A DNA stretch of 64,000 bases from UBA668 sp041918155 (GCA_041918155.1 JAYRWH010000091.1:62001-126000), one strand, 5' to 3'. Positions 50,347 through 59,195 are shown, counted from the stretch's first letter. The notes: generated by a model not told the origin, from the sequence alone. A program made the numbers and translations.

Positions 50347-51984
50347 GTGCGCACGACAGTCGAGCGGATCCGCGTCGTGGTCGGCGCCGTCGCGGTGCTC
50401 GTCTCCGCGGTGCTCGTGTGGTCGCTCACCTGGGCCGATTCGACCGGCAGACGGCGCTATGTGCTGTTCGACGACGCGATGATCTCGATGTCGTACTCGC
50501 GCACCCTCGTGCGCGGTGGCGGACTCGTATGGTTCGAGGGCGCCCCGAAGGTGCAGGGCATCACCAACCCGGGCTGGACGCTACTGATGGCCCCGATCAA
50601 CGTGCTCACGTCATCGGTGACGATTGCCTCGCTCCTCGTGTCGCTCCTCGGGGTTGCCGTGCTCGTCGGGATCGGGCTGCTCGCGGTGCAGTTGACCGAC
50701 GGCACCGGCGATCGCACTCGCCTCGTCGCCGGTCTCGTGGTCGTCACCCACTTCCCGCTCGTCTATTGGACCGTACGCGGCATGGAGGTTGGCGCGATCG
50801 CTCTGCTCGCCCTGCTGCTCGTGTGGTTGATGGTGGGCGGCGAGTGGACACGCCGACGCGAGATCGCGGTCGCGTTGGTGATCGCGCTCGGCGTCGTGGT
50901 GCGCTTCGACTTCGTGCTCGTCGGCCTCGTGGCGGCCGCCGTGATCGCGCTGCACGAAGGCGGCCGTCCGGGGCGGCGCGCGCTCGTACCGTTCGGTGCG
51001 ACCTCGGTGGCGGCAGTCGTCGTGATGGTGTCGCAGAAGGCGTACTACGGCGCGTGGATGCCGAACACGTTCAGGCTGAAAATGTCCGGTGGCCCGCTCA
51101 GCGAACGGATTGCCGCTGGGGTCGATTCACTGCTGCGGCATCCGCATAGCGCGCTGATGGCCGGCCTCGCGGTCGCGATCGCCGGGCGCTCGCATCGCCG
51201 CGCGCAACTGCTGGCGGCGATCGCCCTCACGCTGAATGCCTACAGCGTGTGGGTTGGCGGTGATTCGTGGGAATTCGTGTCGAACCGCTACCACGCTGTT
51301 GCGGTTCCACTGGCGGCGATCGCGTTGCTCATCGCACTCGACGGCCGGTGGGCGGCGAACCGGATGGCCGCCGTGCTCGTGGGGGCCTGGTGTGCGGTTG
51401 CCCAGTTGCGGCTCAACCTGCCCGACCGGCTTGTGCCCGACAACGCCAACGTGGCCGTGGCGGTAGTGGTCGTTGCGGCGGTCGTGGTGTTCGCGGTGCG
51501 CTGCGGCCCGGTGATGTTCGGGGTTGTGGCGCTCCTGACGCTCAGCAGCAGCGGCTGGGCGCTCGACGTGGGCCGCGGCAGGGTGTTCGACCACGATGTC
51601 GACCAGGAGCGCTTCGAGCGGGCGCTGGTGTTGCGCGAGGTCACCGACGAGTCGGCCGTGATCGCCGTCGCCTCGGCGGGTACGACGGTGTTCGTGGCCG
51701 ACCGCCCGGCCATCGACATGCTCGGCAAGTCCGACGAGCGGATCGCCGCCGAACCGCGGCGCGTGCCCTTCTTCCCAGGCCACGACAAGTGGGATCTGCA
51801 GATCAGCATCGTCGAAGCCCGGCCCGACGTGGTGGTGGATCTCGTCGGCGATCCCGCGCAGGCCGAGTCCTTGTTGGCTGCCAATGGCTACGAGCACGTG
51901 TGCCTCAGTGGTCACCCGGATGTGCCGTTGTGGGTGCGCAGCGACACCACGACGGTCGATCTGGAGCTGCTCGCGCCGTGCTGA
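50347..51984 (+). CDS. GT-C fold glycosyltransferase-like membrane protein (AftB-related)
   Basis: This 545-residue protein has roughly ten to twelve transmembrane helices. The first periplasmic loop VLFDDAMISMSYSRTLVRGGGLVWFEGAPKVQGITNPGW (residues ~38-77) carries the DD motif of GT-C enzymes that use polyprenyl-phosphate sugars, and resembles mycobacterial arabinofuranosyltransferase AftB. YYGAWMPNTFRLKM (~234) and GGDSWEFVSNRYHAVAVP (~302) are further family-like blocks. Sugar and acceptor are unknown. A perfect-looking TACAAT (50335-50340) ends 6 nt before the GTG. Confidence 0.78.
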   Translation: MRTTVERIRVVVGAVAVLVSAVLVWSLTWADSTGRRRYVLFDDAMISMSYSRTLVRGGGLVWFEGAPKVQGITNPGWTLLMAPINVLTSSVTIASLLVSLLGVAVLVGIGLLAVQLTDGTGDRTRLVAGLVVVTHFPLVYWTVRGMEVGAIALLALLLVWLMVGGEWTRRREIAVALVIALGVVVRFDFVLVGLVAAAVIALHEGGRPGRRALVPFGATSVAAVVVMVSQKAYYGAWMPNTFRLKMSGGPLSERIAAGVDSLLRHPHSALMAGLAVAIAGRSHRRAQLLAAIALTLNAYSVWVGGDSWEFVSNRYHAVAVPLAAIALLIALDGRWAANRMAAVLVGAWCAVAQLRLNLPDRLVPDNANVAVAVVVVAAVVVFAVRCGPVMFGVVALLTLSSSGWALDVGRGRVFDHDVDQERFERALVLREVTDESAVIAVASAGTTVFVADRPAIDMLGKSDERIAAEPRRVPFFPGHDKWDLQISIVEARPDVVVDLVGDPAQAESLLAANGYEHVCLSGHPDVPLWVRSDTTTVDLELLAPC

Positions 51985-52008
51985 CACGGGTAGCGTTCCC
52001 GACAACCC

Positions 52009-52081
52009 GGGGTGGTAGCTCAGTGGTCAGAGCAGGGGACTCATAATCCCTCGGTCGTGGGTTCGATACCCACCCGCCCCA
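52009..52081 (+). tRNA. tRNA-Met(CAT), elongator type
   Basis: Acceptor GGGGTGG pairs with CCGCCCC (52074-52080, one G-U), discriminator A at 52081. The anticodon loop CTCATAA gives CAT at 52042-52044; T-arm GTGGGTTCGATACCCAC. The G1-C72 pair argues against an initiator. A tRNA-Ile2 with modified CAT cannot be fully excluded. Confidence 0.92.
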
Positions 52082-52144
52082 CTTGTGGACGACGACGCCG
52101 AGTTTGCGTGACAGGGTGCGAAGAATACGTGCAACACTTCGCGC

Positions 52145-52783
52145 ATGACACACGACTACTTGCCATTGATGTGGGAGGAGTCAGCCGACATGGCGGCACT
52201 CCTCACCGAACTGTCGGATGACGACTGGAACCAACCGAGCCTTTGTGCGGGCTGGAACGTGAAGGCGGTCATCTCGCACATGCTGTTGGGGCACACCACA
52301 CCGATGCCGAAGATGTTGGCGACCGTCGCCCGCTACCGCTTCAACATTCCCAAGGCCTCGGCCGACATGTCCGCGAAGTTTGCCGCCGAGCACTCGGGGG
52401 CCGAGCTGAGCGCCGGCTGGGCCGACGTGGTGCGCCTGCAGACGCGCAAGGGCATCTCCAAGGTGATCCCCGCCAAAGAGGGCTTCTTCGATCACCTCGT
52501 GCACCACCAGGACATGCGTCGTCCGCTCGGCCGCGCCCGCACGATTCCCGCGCACCGCCTTGTTGCCGCGCTCGATGCGATGCCCACTATCGGCAGCTTC
52601 GTCGGCGCCAAGGGCCGGGCCAAGGGGCTGCGCTGGACAGCAACCGACCTGGAGTGGACGTGGGGCGATGGGCCCGAGGTCACCGGCTCGGCCGAGGCGT
52701 TGATCCTCGCTGCGAGTGGCCGTGGAGTAGCGATCGACGAACTCAGCGGCGACGGTGTCGCCACCCTGCGCTCGCGCCTCTGA
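52145..52783 (+). CDS. maleylpyruvate isomerase family mycothiol-dependent enzyme (DinB fold)
   Basis: This 212-residue protein has the TIGR03083 pattern: ADMAALLTELSDDDWNQPSLCAGWNVKAVISHML (residues ~14-47, with the first metal His) and a second metal pair in FFDHLVHHQDMRRPLGR (~115-131). DinB-fold proteins of this type use mycothiol as cofactor for isomerase or transferase reactions; the substrate here is unknown. It fits the mshD gene in the window. An AACACT hexamer ends 6 nt before the ATG. Confidence 0.85.
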   Translation: MTHDYLPLMWEESADMAALLTELSDDDWNQPSLCAGWNVKAVISHMLLGHTTPMPKMLATVARYRFNIPKASADMSAKFAAEHSGAELSAGWADVVRLQTRKGISKVIPAKEGFFDHLVHHQDMRRPLGRARTIPAHRLVAALDAMPTIGSFVGAKGRAKGLRWTATDLEWTWGDGPEVTGSAEALILAASGRGVAIDELSGDGVATLRSRL

Positions 52784-52821
52784 TCACTCCGACGAGCGTT
52801 GCCCCCGTAGCATCGGGGGCC

Positions 52822-54255
52822 GTGCCTGACGACGCGGAACGAACCAGCACGATCCGCGGCGCCCTGCCGTGGGTTTCCGCCGGGGCGGCCGCCGTCCTCG
52901 CGCTGGCAGCAGTGTGGGGCGCGTGGATCACCGGTGGCGCTGGGGCACTCGTCGTCGGGCTGACAACAGGCGCTGCCGCGTCCGTCCTGTCGCTGCGACC
53001 GCCGCGCGTCATCCGCCGCTCCCGCGCCACTCGACGGGTTGCGTCACCGGTGCGGTTCGCCCGCTATCGCCGGACCCTGTGGGCCGTGTCGCGCAGCGTC
53101 GTCGCGGCATTCGTCGTGTGGAACGTCGCGTCGCTGACGGTGTACGTCACCCGGCACAACACGGCCGATCCGCTGCAGCAGCGAGTCGCGACGTGGGGCC
53201 GCGACCACGGCTACGGCCCCATCGTCGACTACCTCGAGGTGCATACCTACGACGAGCCACCGGCGGTGGCGCCCGCGGAGGATCTCACGCTCAACGGTGG
53301 AATCACCGCACCCCCCGCCACCTCCACCTCCGGCTCCGCGGTGCCTTCGCCGACCGTGGCGGACAGCACCGCCCCACCCACCACCATCGACCCCGGCCCC
53401 CAGCCGCCGGCTCCGCTCACCACGCACTTCACGCCCGCCCTCACGGGTGAAGGGCAGTGGACGCTGATCGCCTCGGCGGGCGGCCACCCCGCGCTGTGGG
53501 CGACCAGCATCCGGCCGTACCCTCAGGCCGGTGGGGTGGTGGCCTCGATGGTGGTGATCGACCAGACCTACCTGCGCGCCGGTCTGTTCAACGGCGCCGA
53601 CGAGCCCGGTGGGGAATGGGCGCGCGACGATCGCGTGCCGCCCGAGCTGTACGCCTCGCTGGTCGCGGCGATGAACGGCGGGTTCCGTTTCGAGCACATC
53701 GAGGGCGGCTATGTCACCGAGGGGCGCACCCTGAAGCCGCTGCGCGAGGGCGACGCCACCATCGCCATCGGCCGCGACGGCAAGATGGTGATCGGGGCCC
53801 TCGGGCGCGATATCGACGACGACGGCTCGTGGCTCAGCCTGCGCCAGAACCTGATGCTGATGGTCGATGGTGGCGTCTCCACGGTGAACACACCGGCGAC
53901 CGACGGTGTGTGGTGGGGGGCGGACTACGGCAGGGAGGTGTACGTGAACCGCTCGGCCGTGTGCGAGGTGGCCGACGGCCGTCTCGCGTACTTGATGGTC
54001 GGAAAGGTCGATGCCGCGCAGATGGCCGACTCGCTCGTCAACCTCGGGTGCGTGAAGGCGGTCCAGCTCGACATCAACGGCACCTGGCCGAACTTCTTCA
54101 CCTTCGGTCACAATCCCGACGGATCGGTGAAGCCGCTGTTTCTCGACCGGCGGATGGGCAGCAACACATATCGCTACATCAGGGGCTCATCGAAGGAGTT
54201 CTTCGCGTTCTTTGATGCCACCCTCGCGCCCGCCGAGAGTGTGCTCGATGCCTGA
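52822..54255 (+). CDS. membrane-anchored phosphodiester glycosidase (NAGPA-like) domain protein
   Basis: This 477-residue protein has two N-terminal hydrophobic segments (residues ~15-55) and one more at ~90-112, then a long Pro/Thr/Ser-rich spacer (~150-200), and an outward-facing phosphodiester glycosidase domain. Domain marks: YLRAGLFNGADEPG, AAMNGGFRFEHIEGG (~278) and VKAVQLDINGTWPNFFTF (~420), the last being typical of NAGPA-type enzymes. It probably acts on cell-surface glycan. The GTG start has TAGCAT 8 nt upstream. Confidence 0.82.
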   Translation: MPDDAERTSTIRGALPWVSAGAAAVLALAAVWGAWITGGAGALVVGLTTGAAASVLSLRPPRVIRRSRATRRVASPVRFARYRRTLWAVSRSVVAAFVVWNVASLTVYVTRHNTADPLQQRVATWGRDHGYGPIVDYLEVHTYDEPPAVAPAEDLTLNGGITAPPATSTSGSAVPSPTVADSTAPPTTIDPGPQPPAPLTTHFTPALTGEGQWTLIASAGGHPALWATSIRPYPQAGGVVASMVVIDQTYLRAGLFNGADEPGGEWARDDRVPPELYASLVAAMNGGFRFEHIEGGYVTEGRTLKPLREGDATIAIGRDGKMVIGALGRDIDDDGSWLSLRQNLMLMVDGGVSTVNTPATDGVWWGADYGREVYVNRSAVCEVADGRLAYLMVGKVDAAQMADSLVNLGCVKAVQLDINGTWPNFFTFGHNPDGSVKPLFLDRRMGSNTYRYIRGSSKEFFAFFDATLAPAESVLDA

Positions 54256-54304
54256 CATGGCAGAGTGGGCGCGGGATGCGTGCCCGCGACCGTGGAGGTC
54301 AGTG

Positions 54305-55696
54305 ATGAAGCGGATGTGTATGGTCCTCGCAGTCGCAACGCTGGTGGCCTGCAGCGCTGGTGGCGGCAGTGGCACAGGCGGCACCGGTGGCCCAGTCGGA
54401 CCGACGACGGCAGGCACCGGCACGGGGCCGTCGATCTCGGCCGGGGCGGCCGTCAAGCGCGCGTCGATCGCCAACTCGAGCACCCTGCCCTCCGAGATCA
54501 CCCCGACGGCGATCGCGTCCGCGAACGGGGTCGACGTGGCTGTGGGTCAAACCTGGTTCCCGCCCGATCAGCCCGGACGCACCTCAGCGCTCGCCGCTGT
54601 GCGCACGGACCAGGGCGACTGGAAGCTGGTCACCATCGACGACGGCGATGGGTATGTGCCGCCGGCCGCGGCCTCCGATGCGTTGCACGGCTGGGGTGCC
54701 AGCGATGTCGCCGCGGGGCCCAGTGGGTTCGTCGCCGTCGGCAGCGCAGCGTTCTACTCGGGCAATGCGGCCGGCGGGGTGGGCAGCCTGGTGTGGTTTT
54801 CCGCCGACGGGTCGTCGTGGACGCGCATCGACGTGCGCGCCGTGCTGCCGGCGGTCGACCCGATCGGCCTGCACCTCACGGCCGTGGCGGCCACGTCCAC
54901 CGGTTATGTCGTCCTCGGCCGCAATGGCAACAAGCAGACCCTGATGCTCTCATCGGTGGACGGGCAGAACTGGAGCGTTGCCTCGACGACTGCGCTGCGC
55001 TGGGCGATCACACCACGGGGCCTCTTCGCAGACGGCGACCGGGTGGTCGCGTGGTTCGACGAGTTCGAGTGCCTCGACGAAACCCTCGCCAGTGGCAGCC
55101 AGCCGATCCTGTATGCCTCGGTCAACGGTGGCAGCTCGTTCGGCTCGGTCGACATGGCGGCGCTGCCGACGTTGTCCAGGTATGTGCCCGAGCCCGACGA
55201 TGCTGCCTGCGCGGCGTCGGGAACGGGCTTCGATGCACTGTCCGCCGCGTACCACGGATCGTTCGGTGCGATCGGGATCGCAGGGGGCAAGTTCACGGTT
55301 GCCGACGCCGGGTTCACCTCGATCGCCACCTCGGCCGACAACGTCACGTGGACGTCAGCCGACATCGCCGCGCCGCGGCCGAACGCCACCAACATGGCCG
55401 GTTACGTCATCGGCAACCAGTTCCGGGTCAGCGCGTTCGGCGGCGACATCGCGGTGTTGACCGTGTCGTCGCCGTCCACGCCCGCCGGTCAGATGTCGGT
55501 GATGGGATGGGCCAGCCCGGACGGGGGAGCGACCTGGGCGACCGTCACCGGCGCCGATGCCGGCACGGCGACGACACAGGTGGTCTTCAGCCCTCAGCCC
55601 GATGGGCGACTGATGGTGATCATGCAGCCCCGCGACGGGCAGTGGCACGTCGTCGGCGCGGCAACCGTGGCGGAACTGACCCTGCAGACGGTGTGA
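54305..55696 (+). CDS. lipoprotein with BNR/sialidase-like repeats
   Basis: This 463-residue exported lipoprotein has a signal peptide MKRMCMVLAVATLVAC with lipobox LVAC (Cys 16), then a Gly/Ser/Thr linker. The mature part contains at least five Asp-box-like turns (FSADGSSWTRI, SSVDGQNWSVA, ASVNGGSSFGSV, TSADNVTWTSAD, SPDGGATWATV), consistent with a beta-propeller. No catalytic residues can be named, and binding rather than cleavage is possible. GGAGG stands 6 nt before the ATG. It follows the phosphodiester glycosidase gene by 49 bp. Confidence 0.75.
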   Translation: MKRMCMVLAVATLVACSAGGGSGTGGTGGPVGPTTAGTGTGPSISAGAAVKRASIANSSTLPSEITPTAIASANGVDVAVGQTWFPPDQPGRTSALAAVRTDQGDWKLVTIDDGDGYVPPAAASDALHGWGASDVAAGPSGFVAVGSAAFYSGNAAGGVGSLVWFSADGSSWTRIDVRAVLPAVDPIGLHLTAVAATSTGYVVLGRNGNKQTLMLSSVDGQNWSVASTTALRWAITPRGLFADGDRVVAWFDEFECLDETLASGSQPILYASVNGGSSFGSVDMAALPTLSRYVPEPDDAACAASGTGFDALSAAYHGSFGAIGIAGGKFTVADAGFTSIATSADNVTWTSADIAAPRPNATNMAGYVIGNQFRVSAFGGDIAVLTVSSPSTPAGQMSVMGWASPDGGATWATVTGADAGTATTQVVFSPQPDGRLMVIMQPRDGQWHVVGAATVAELTLQTV

Positions 55697-55714
55697 TCGC
55701 CGCAGCGAGCGCGG

Positions 55715-56017
55715 TCAGAGAGTCTCGACGAACCGCTTCGCCTCGGCGAGGTCGGCACCGGTGAGCTCGCGGTACCGCTTGATTGCCTCCAGCTTGTTGC
55801 CCGAGCGGGCGAGGTCGACGATCGCGAGCTGAGCTGGCGAGAGCTGGGGCGCCCGGCCGCCCGCGTGGGGTGTACCCGCTGGTGGCGCCATCGGGTTCGG
55901 CGCGACGGCAAAGCCCGTGCTGGCGAACATCGGGCAAGGGACTCCGGCGTGCTGAGAGAGCACGGTCACCTGCGCTTCGAGGGCCTCGATCCGCTGCAAG
56001 AGGAGGTATTCGTCCAT
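55715..56017 (-). CDS. small protein with ribosomal L7/L12 C-terminal-like domain
   Basis: This 100-residue protein has an N-terminal helix (MDEYLLLQRIEALEAQVTVLSQHAG, coiled-coil-like), a Pro/Ala/Gly linker and a C-terminal helix-turn segment LSPAQLAIVDLARSGNKLEAIKRYRELTGADLAEAKRFVETL. The last part resembles the factor-binding half of bL12. Such proteins are seen in actinobacteria but have no set function. TACCGT ends 6 nt before the ATG on this strand. Convergent with the lipoprotein gene. Confidence 0.68.
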   Translation of the reverse strand: MDEYLLLQRIEALEAQVTVLSQHAGVPCPMFASTGFAVAPNPMAPPAGTPHAGGRAPQLSPAQLAIVDLARSGNKLEAIKRYRELTGADLAEAKRFVETL

Positions 56018-56054
56018 GCGCGAACGGTAGCCCGCCTGCGCCTGGACGAAGCGA

Positions 56055-57107
56055 TCAGCGGTAATCGCTGGTGGCGGCGAACTCGGCCGCGCGAACCATG
56101 GTCTTGGTGATGATCGGACCGAAGCCCTCCATCACCTCGCGTGAGATCTTGCCGTCGACCCCCGCCTTGTAGGTCTGCTCGAGCACGATGGCCATCTTCC
56201 ACCGGGCGAGCACGACGTAGTAATCCATGTCGTCGACCTGGCGGCCGGAGATCTCGGAGTAGTACTGGCACAACTCGTCGCGGCTGGGCATGCCGGTGAT
56301 GTCGTAGTAGAGGCCGGGGTCGACGCTGTCGCCCTTGTCGGGCCAGATCTGCACCATCCACGCGAGGTCGAGCTTCGGGTCGCCGATCGTGCCCATCTCC
56401 CAGTCGATGATCGCCGAGAGCCGAGCCGGGGCTCCGTGCGCGAACATCACATTCGCGAACTGGTAGTCGCCATGCATGATGCCGGGAACGAAGTCCTTCG
56501 GTTTGCGCGACTGCAGCCATGCAGTGGCCTCGTCCAGGCCTGGGATCTCGCGGCTCTTCACGCGGTCGTAGAAGCGCAGCCAACGCTCCACCTGGCGTTC
56601 GTGGTAGCCGTCGGGGCGGCCGAGGTCGGAGAGGCCCTTGGCCTCCCAATCGACCGCGCCCATGCACGCCACGCCACGCACGATCTCGCGGGCCAGGCCG
56701 GGGCGCAGGCTGAGGTCGCTGAGGAACGGTTCGGGCCAGCCGCTGCTCATCGGCGACCAGCCGTCGACAAAACCCATCAGGTAGAACGTGTTGCCGAGCA
56801 CACTGTGGTCGGTACAGACGGCGATCGCCTCGGTGTGGGGTACGTCGGTGCCCTTGAGTGCCTCGATGATCCGCCACTCGCGCAGAATGCCATCGTTGCG
56901 GCTTTCGTGTGCCGTGGCCGGCGGCTTGCGCAGTACGGCCTCGAAGTCGCCGCGGTTGATGCGGAAGATGTGGTTCTGGCTGCCGCCCGAGAGGAACGTC
57001 GCCGTCACCGGTGCCTTGGCGTCGCCGAGTCCCTCGGTGTCCATCCACGCCGTGAGCGCGGCGACGTCGATGGTGGGCCTGGCCTTGGTCGTGTTCCCTT
57101 CAGTCAT
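56055..57107 (-). CDS. aminoglycoside phosphotransferase-like kinase (acyl-CoA dehydrogenase-associated)
   Basis: This 350-residue protein has a kinase-like fold: nucleotide region FLSGGSQNHIFRIN (residues ~39-52) and AVLRKPP, Brenner motif HGDYQFANVMFAH (~208) and IIDWEMGTIGDPKLDLAWMV (~231) with the metal Asp. In Acidimicrobiia and mycobacteria such genes pair with acyl-CoA dehydrogenases (FadE/ACAD10-like). Here it lies 9 nt after the acyl-CoA dehydrogenase. The substrate is likely a hydroxy-acid or hydroxyacyl-CoA (known for ACAD10/11-type proteins), not an antibiotic. Confidence 0.85.
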   Translation of the reverse strand: MTEGNTTKARPTIDVAALTAWMDTEGLGDAKAPVTATFLSGGSQNHIFRINRGDFEAVLRKPPATAHESRNDGILREWRIIEALKGTDVPHTEAIAVCTDHSVLGNTFYLMGFVDGWSPMSSGWPEPFLSDLSLRPGLAREIVRGVACMGAVDWEAKGLSDLGRPDGYHERQVERWLRFYDRVKSREIPGLDEATAWLQSRKPKDFVPGIMHGDYQFANVMFAHGAPARLSAIIDWEMGTIGDPKLDLAWMVQIWPDKGDSVDPGLYYDITGMPSRDELCQYYSEISGRQVDDMDYYVVLARWKMAIVLEQTYKAGVDGKISREVMEGFGPIITKTMVRAAEFAATSDYR

Positions 57108-57116
57108 CGCGGCGGC

Positions 57117-58427
57117 TCACCAGTGCGGGATCGAGTCGATGTCGACCAGGTCGCCGAACTTGTCGAGTGCGGCCTGCATGCGCAGTGGCAGGTGGCCATC
57201 GGGGAAGAACTCGTCCTTGGACGGGCGGTAGTTCTTCAGCAGCTTGCGGGCGAGGTTGTCCTTGTGCACCTCGGTGGGGCCGTCGGCCAGGCCGAGCGCG
57301 AGACCGCCGAGCATGATCTGCACGAGGTCCATCTCATTCGTGACGCCGAGCGCGCCATGGATGTGCACGGCGCGCTGGCCGATCTCGAGCAGCACCTTGG
57401 GGGTGGCCACCTTCACGCCGGCGATGTATTCGCGGGCCTTGTCGTAGCCATGCTGATCGGCCTGCCAGGCCGCGTGCAGCACCTGCAGGCGGAATTGCTC
57501 GAGCTGCACCCAGCTGTCGGCGAACAGTTGGCGCACACTCTGCTGGTCGGCCAGCGGAGCGCCCTTCGTCCGCCGCGACACGATGCGCTCGCCCGTTGCG
57601 TCGAGGGCCTTCCTGCACATTGCCACCGAACGCATCGCGTGGTGCAGGCGACCGCCGCCGAGGCGGGTCTGGGCGATCTTGAATCCGCCGCCCTGGTCGC
57701 CGAGCAGGTTGTCCTTCGGTACGCGGCAATCGGTGAACTCGATGTAACCGTGCGAGCCCATGCCGGCCGGCTCGCTGTACAGGCCGACGCTGCGGATGAG
57801 ACGGATGCCGGGGGTCTCCTTGGGCACGAGAATCATCGACGCGCCGCGGTGCACGGGCACATCAGGGTCGGTGATCACCATCGCGATCAGGAAGCTGGCG
57901 TACTTGAAGTTGGAGGCGAACCACTTGCGGCCGTTGATCACCCACTGGTCGCCGTCGAGGTGGGCTCCGCAGGTGAAGTTCACCGGGTCGGCACCGCCCT
58001 GCGGCTCGGTCATCGCGTACGTGCTGGTGATCTTGCCGTCGAGCAGGGGCTGGAGGTACCTCGCCTTCTGCTCCTCCGTGCCGTAGTGGGCGATGATCTC
58101 GGCGTTGCCCGAGTCCGGCGCCTGGCAGCCGAACACGCTCGGCGCCCACACGCAGCGTCCGAGGATCTCGTTGATCAGCGCCAGCTTGACATTGCCGAGC
58201 CCCATGCCACCGAGGTGCGGGGGCAGGTGCAGGGCCCACAGGCCGCGGTCCTTCACCTTTTGCTGCAGCGGACGCACCAGCTTCTGGCCGGGCTCGAACG
58301 ACTTGTCGAACGCGAGGTGGCCGTTGGGGAAGATGGCCTCGATCGGCTCGACCTCTTCGCGGACGAACTGGTCGATCCAGTCGAGGTCGGCCTGGAACTC
58401 GGGCTCGACGGAGAAATCGATGGGCAT
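57117..58427 (-). CDS. acyl-CoA dehydrogenase
   Basis: This 436-residue FAD enzyme introduces the alpha,beta double bond into acyl-CoA. It shows WALHLPPHLGGMGLGNVKLALINEILG (~residue 66), TYAMTEPQGGADPVNFTC (~149, FAD-binding), the WVINGRKWFASNFKYA strand, and a C-terminal domain VHIHGALGVTNEMDL (~355). The usual catalytic Glu would lie near the GLADGPTEVHKDNLARK block (~380). The ATG at 58427 has AGGAG 7 nt upstream. It starts 2 nt after the GntR regulator stop and precedes the kinase-like gene. Confidence 0.92.
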   Translation of the reverse strand: MPIDFSVEPEFQADLDWIDQFVREEVEPIEAIFPNGHLAFDKSFEPGQKLVRPLQQKVKDRGLWALHLPPHLGGMGLGNVKLALINEILGRCVWAPSVFGCQAPDSGNAEIIAHYGTEEQKARYLQPLLDGKITSTYAMTEPQGGADPVNFTCGAHLDGDQWVINGRKWFASNFKYASFLIAMVITDPDVPVHRGASMILVPKETPGIRLIRSVGLYSEPAGMGSHGYIEFTDCRVPKDNLLGDQGGGFKIAQTRLGGGRLHHAMRSVAMCRKALDATGERIVSRRTKGAPLADQQSVRQLFADSWVQLEQFRLQVLHAAWQADQHGYDKAREYIAGVKVATPKVLLEIGQRAVHIHGALGVTNEMDLVQIMLGGLALGLADGPTEVHKDNLARKLLKNYRPSKDEFFPDGHLPLRMQAALDKFGDLVDIDSIPHW

Positions 58428-58429
58428 GG

Positions 58430-59170
58430 TCAGCTCCTGGGGTTGCGGGTGTTGGCGGTGTTGGCGGTGTGACTGGTGGTGGTGGCTTCGGCGAACACGC
58501 CGGTGGACTGCAAGTGGGCGATGAGTTCCTCGCCCGTGTGCATCCACGACTGAAGGATGAGCGTCGCGGCCGCCTCGGCGTCGCCGGCCTCGATGGCGGC
58601 GAGCTGCGCCCGCAGGCCGCTGCGGTTGCGCTTCAATGCGTCGGGGATGTTGGCCAGGTAGAACTCGCCAGGGGTGAAGCGACTCATGGCGCGGATCACC
58701 TGGCGCAGGCGGGCGTTGCCGGCGGCGCGGTTGATCGTGCGGGCGAACTCGATCGCGAGGCGGGTGACCTCGGTGACGTCGAGGGTGGTGCGTGCCTGGT
58801 GCTCGATCGCGCGCAGCGCCTCGATCACCTGGGGGTCGCGCTCGGTGGCGACGCGGCGCATGGCGAAGCTGTGCAGCAGGCCGTACAGCTCGTAGTGGTC
58901 GCGCACGATCGAGGGGCCGAAGTCGGCGACGAATGTGCCGCGCCGCCCGTCGGTGTTCACCAGTCCGTCGTGGGCCAACTCGATGATGGCCTCGCGCACG
59001 GGCTGACGGCTGATGTTCAGCACGTTGGCGATGTCGTCGATCGGCACCTTGTCACCGGTGCGCAGCACGCCGGTGAACACGAGCGTGCGGATGTAGTCGG
59101 AGGCCACCTCCGCGCTCGACGGGATCACTGTCGTGCTCGGTCGGGGAAGCTCGGTCCTGCCATCTGTCAC
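58430..59170 (-). CDS. GntR/FadR (FCD) family transcriptional regulator
   Basis: This 246-residue repressor has an N-terminal winged helix (VASDYIRTLVFTGVLRTGDKVPIDDIANVLNISRQPVREAIIELAHDGLV, residues ~23-73) and an all-helical FCD effector domain (DHYELYGLLHSFAMRRV, MSRFTPGEFY). It heads an operon with the acyl-CoA dehydrogenase and the kinase-like gene and probably senses an acyl-CoA or related acid. Its GTG start lies on the edge of a perfect 27-bp palindrome (59169-59195), so it almost surely represses itself. Confidence 0.9.
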   Translation of the reverse strand: MTDGRTELPRPSTTVIPSSAEVASDYIRTLVFTGVLRTGDKVPIDDIANVLNISRQPVREAIIELAHDGLVNTDGRRGTFVADFGPSIVRDHYELYGLLHSFAMRRVATERDPQVIEALRAIEHQARTTLDVTEVTRLAIEFARTINRAAGNARLRQVIRAMSRFTPGEFYLANIPDALKRNRSGLRAQLAAIEAGDAEAAATLILQSWMHTGEELIAHLQSTGVFAEATTTSHTANTANTRNPRS

Positions 59171-59195
59171 ATCTTGTATGTTACATACAAGATGT
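59169..59195. promoter_or_regulatory. GntR/FadR-type operator
   Basis: The arm ACATCTTGTATGT (59169-59181), centre T (59182) and arm ACATACAAGATGT (59183-59195) form a perfect inverted repeat. The core TTGTATG.CATACAA fits operators of FCD-type GntR regulators. It overlaps the GTG (59168-59170) of the divergently read regulator gene, and a TAACAT hexamer sits inside it. Confidence 0.8.

Noticed and set aside
52009..52081. Initiator tRNA-fMet or tRNA-Ile2
   Set aside because: G1-C72 is paired, unlike the initiator; the CTCATAA loop is usual for elongator Met. Ile2 cannot be excluded but is less likely.
56055..57107. Aminoglycoside resistance gene
   Set aside because: The APH-like fold is in an operon with an acyl-CoA dehydrogenase and FadR-type regulator, the context of ACAD10-like metabolic kinases.
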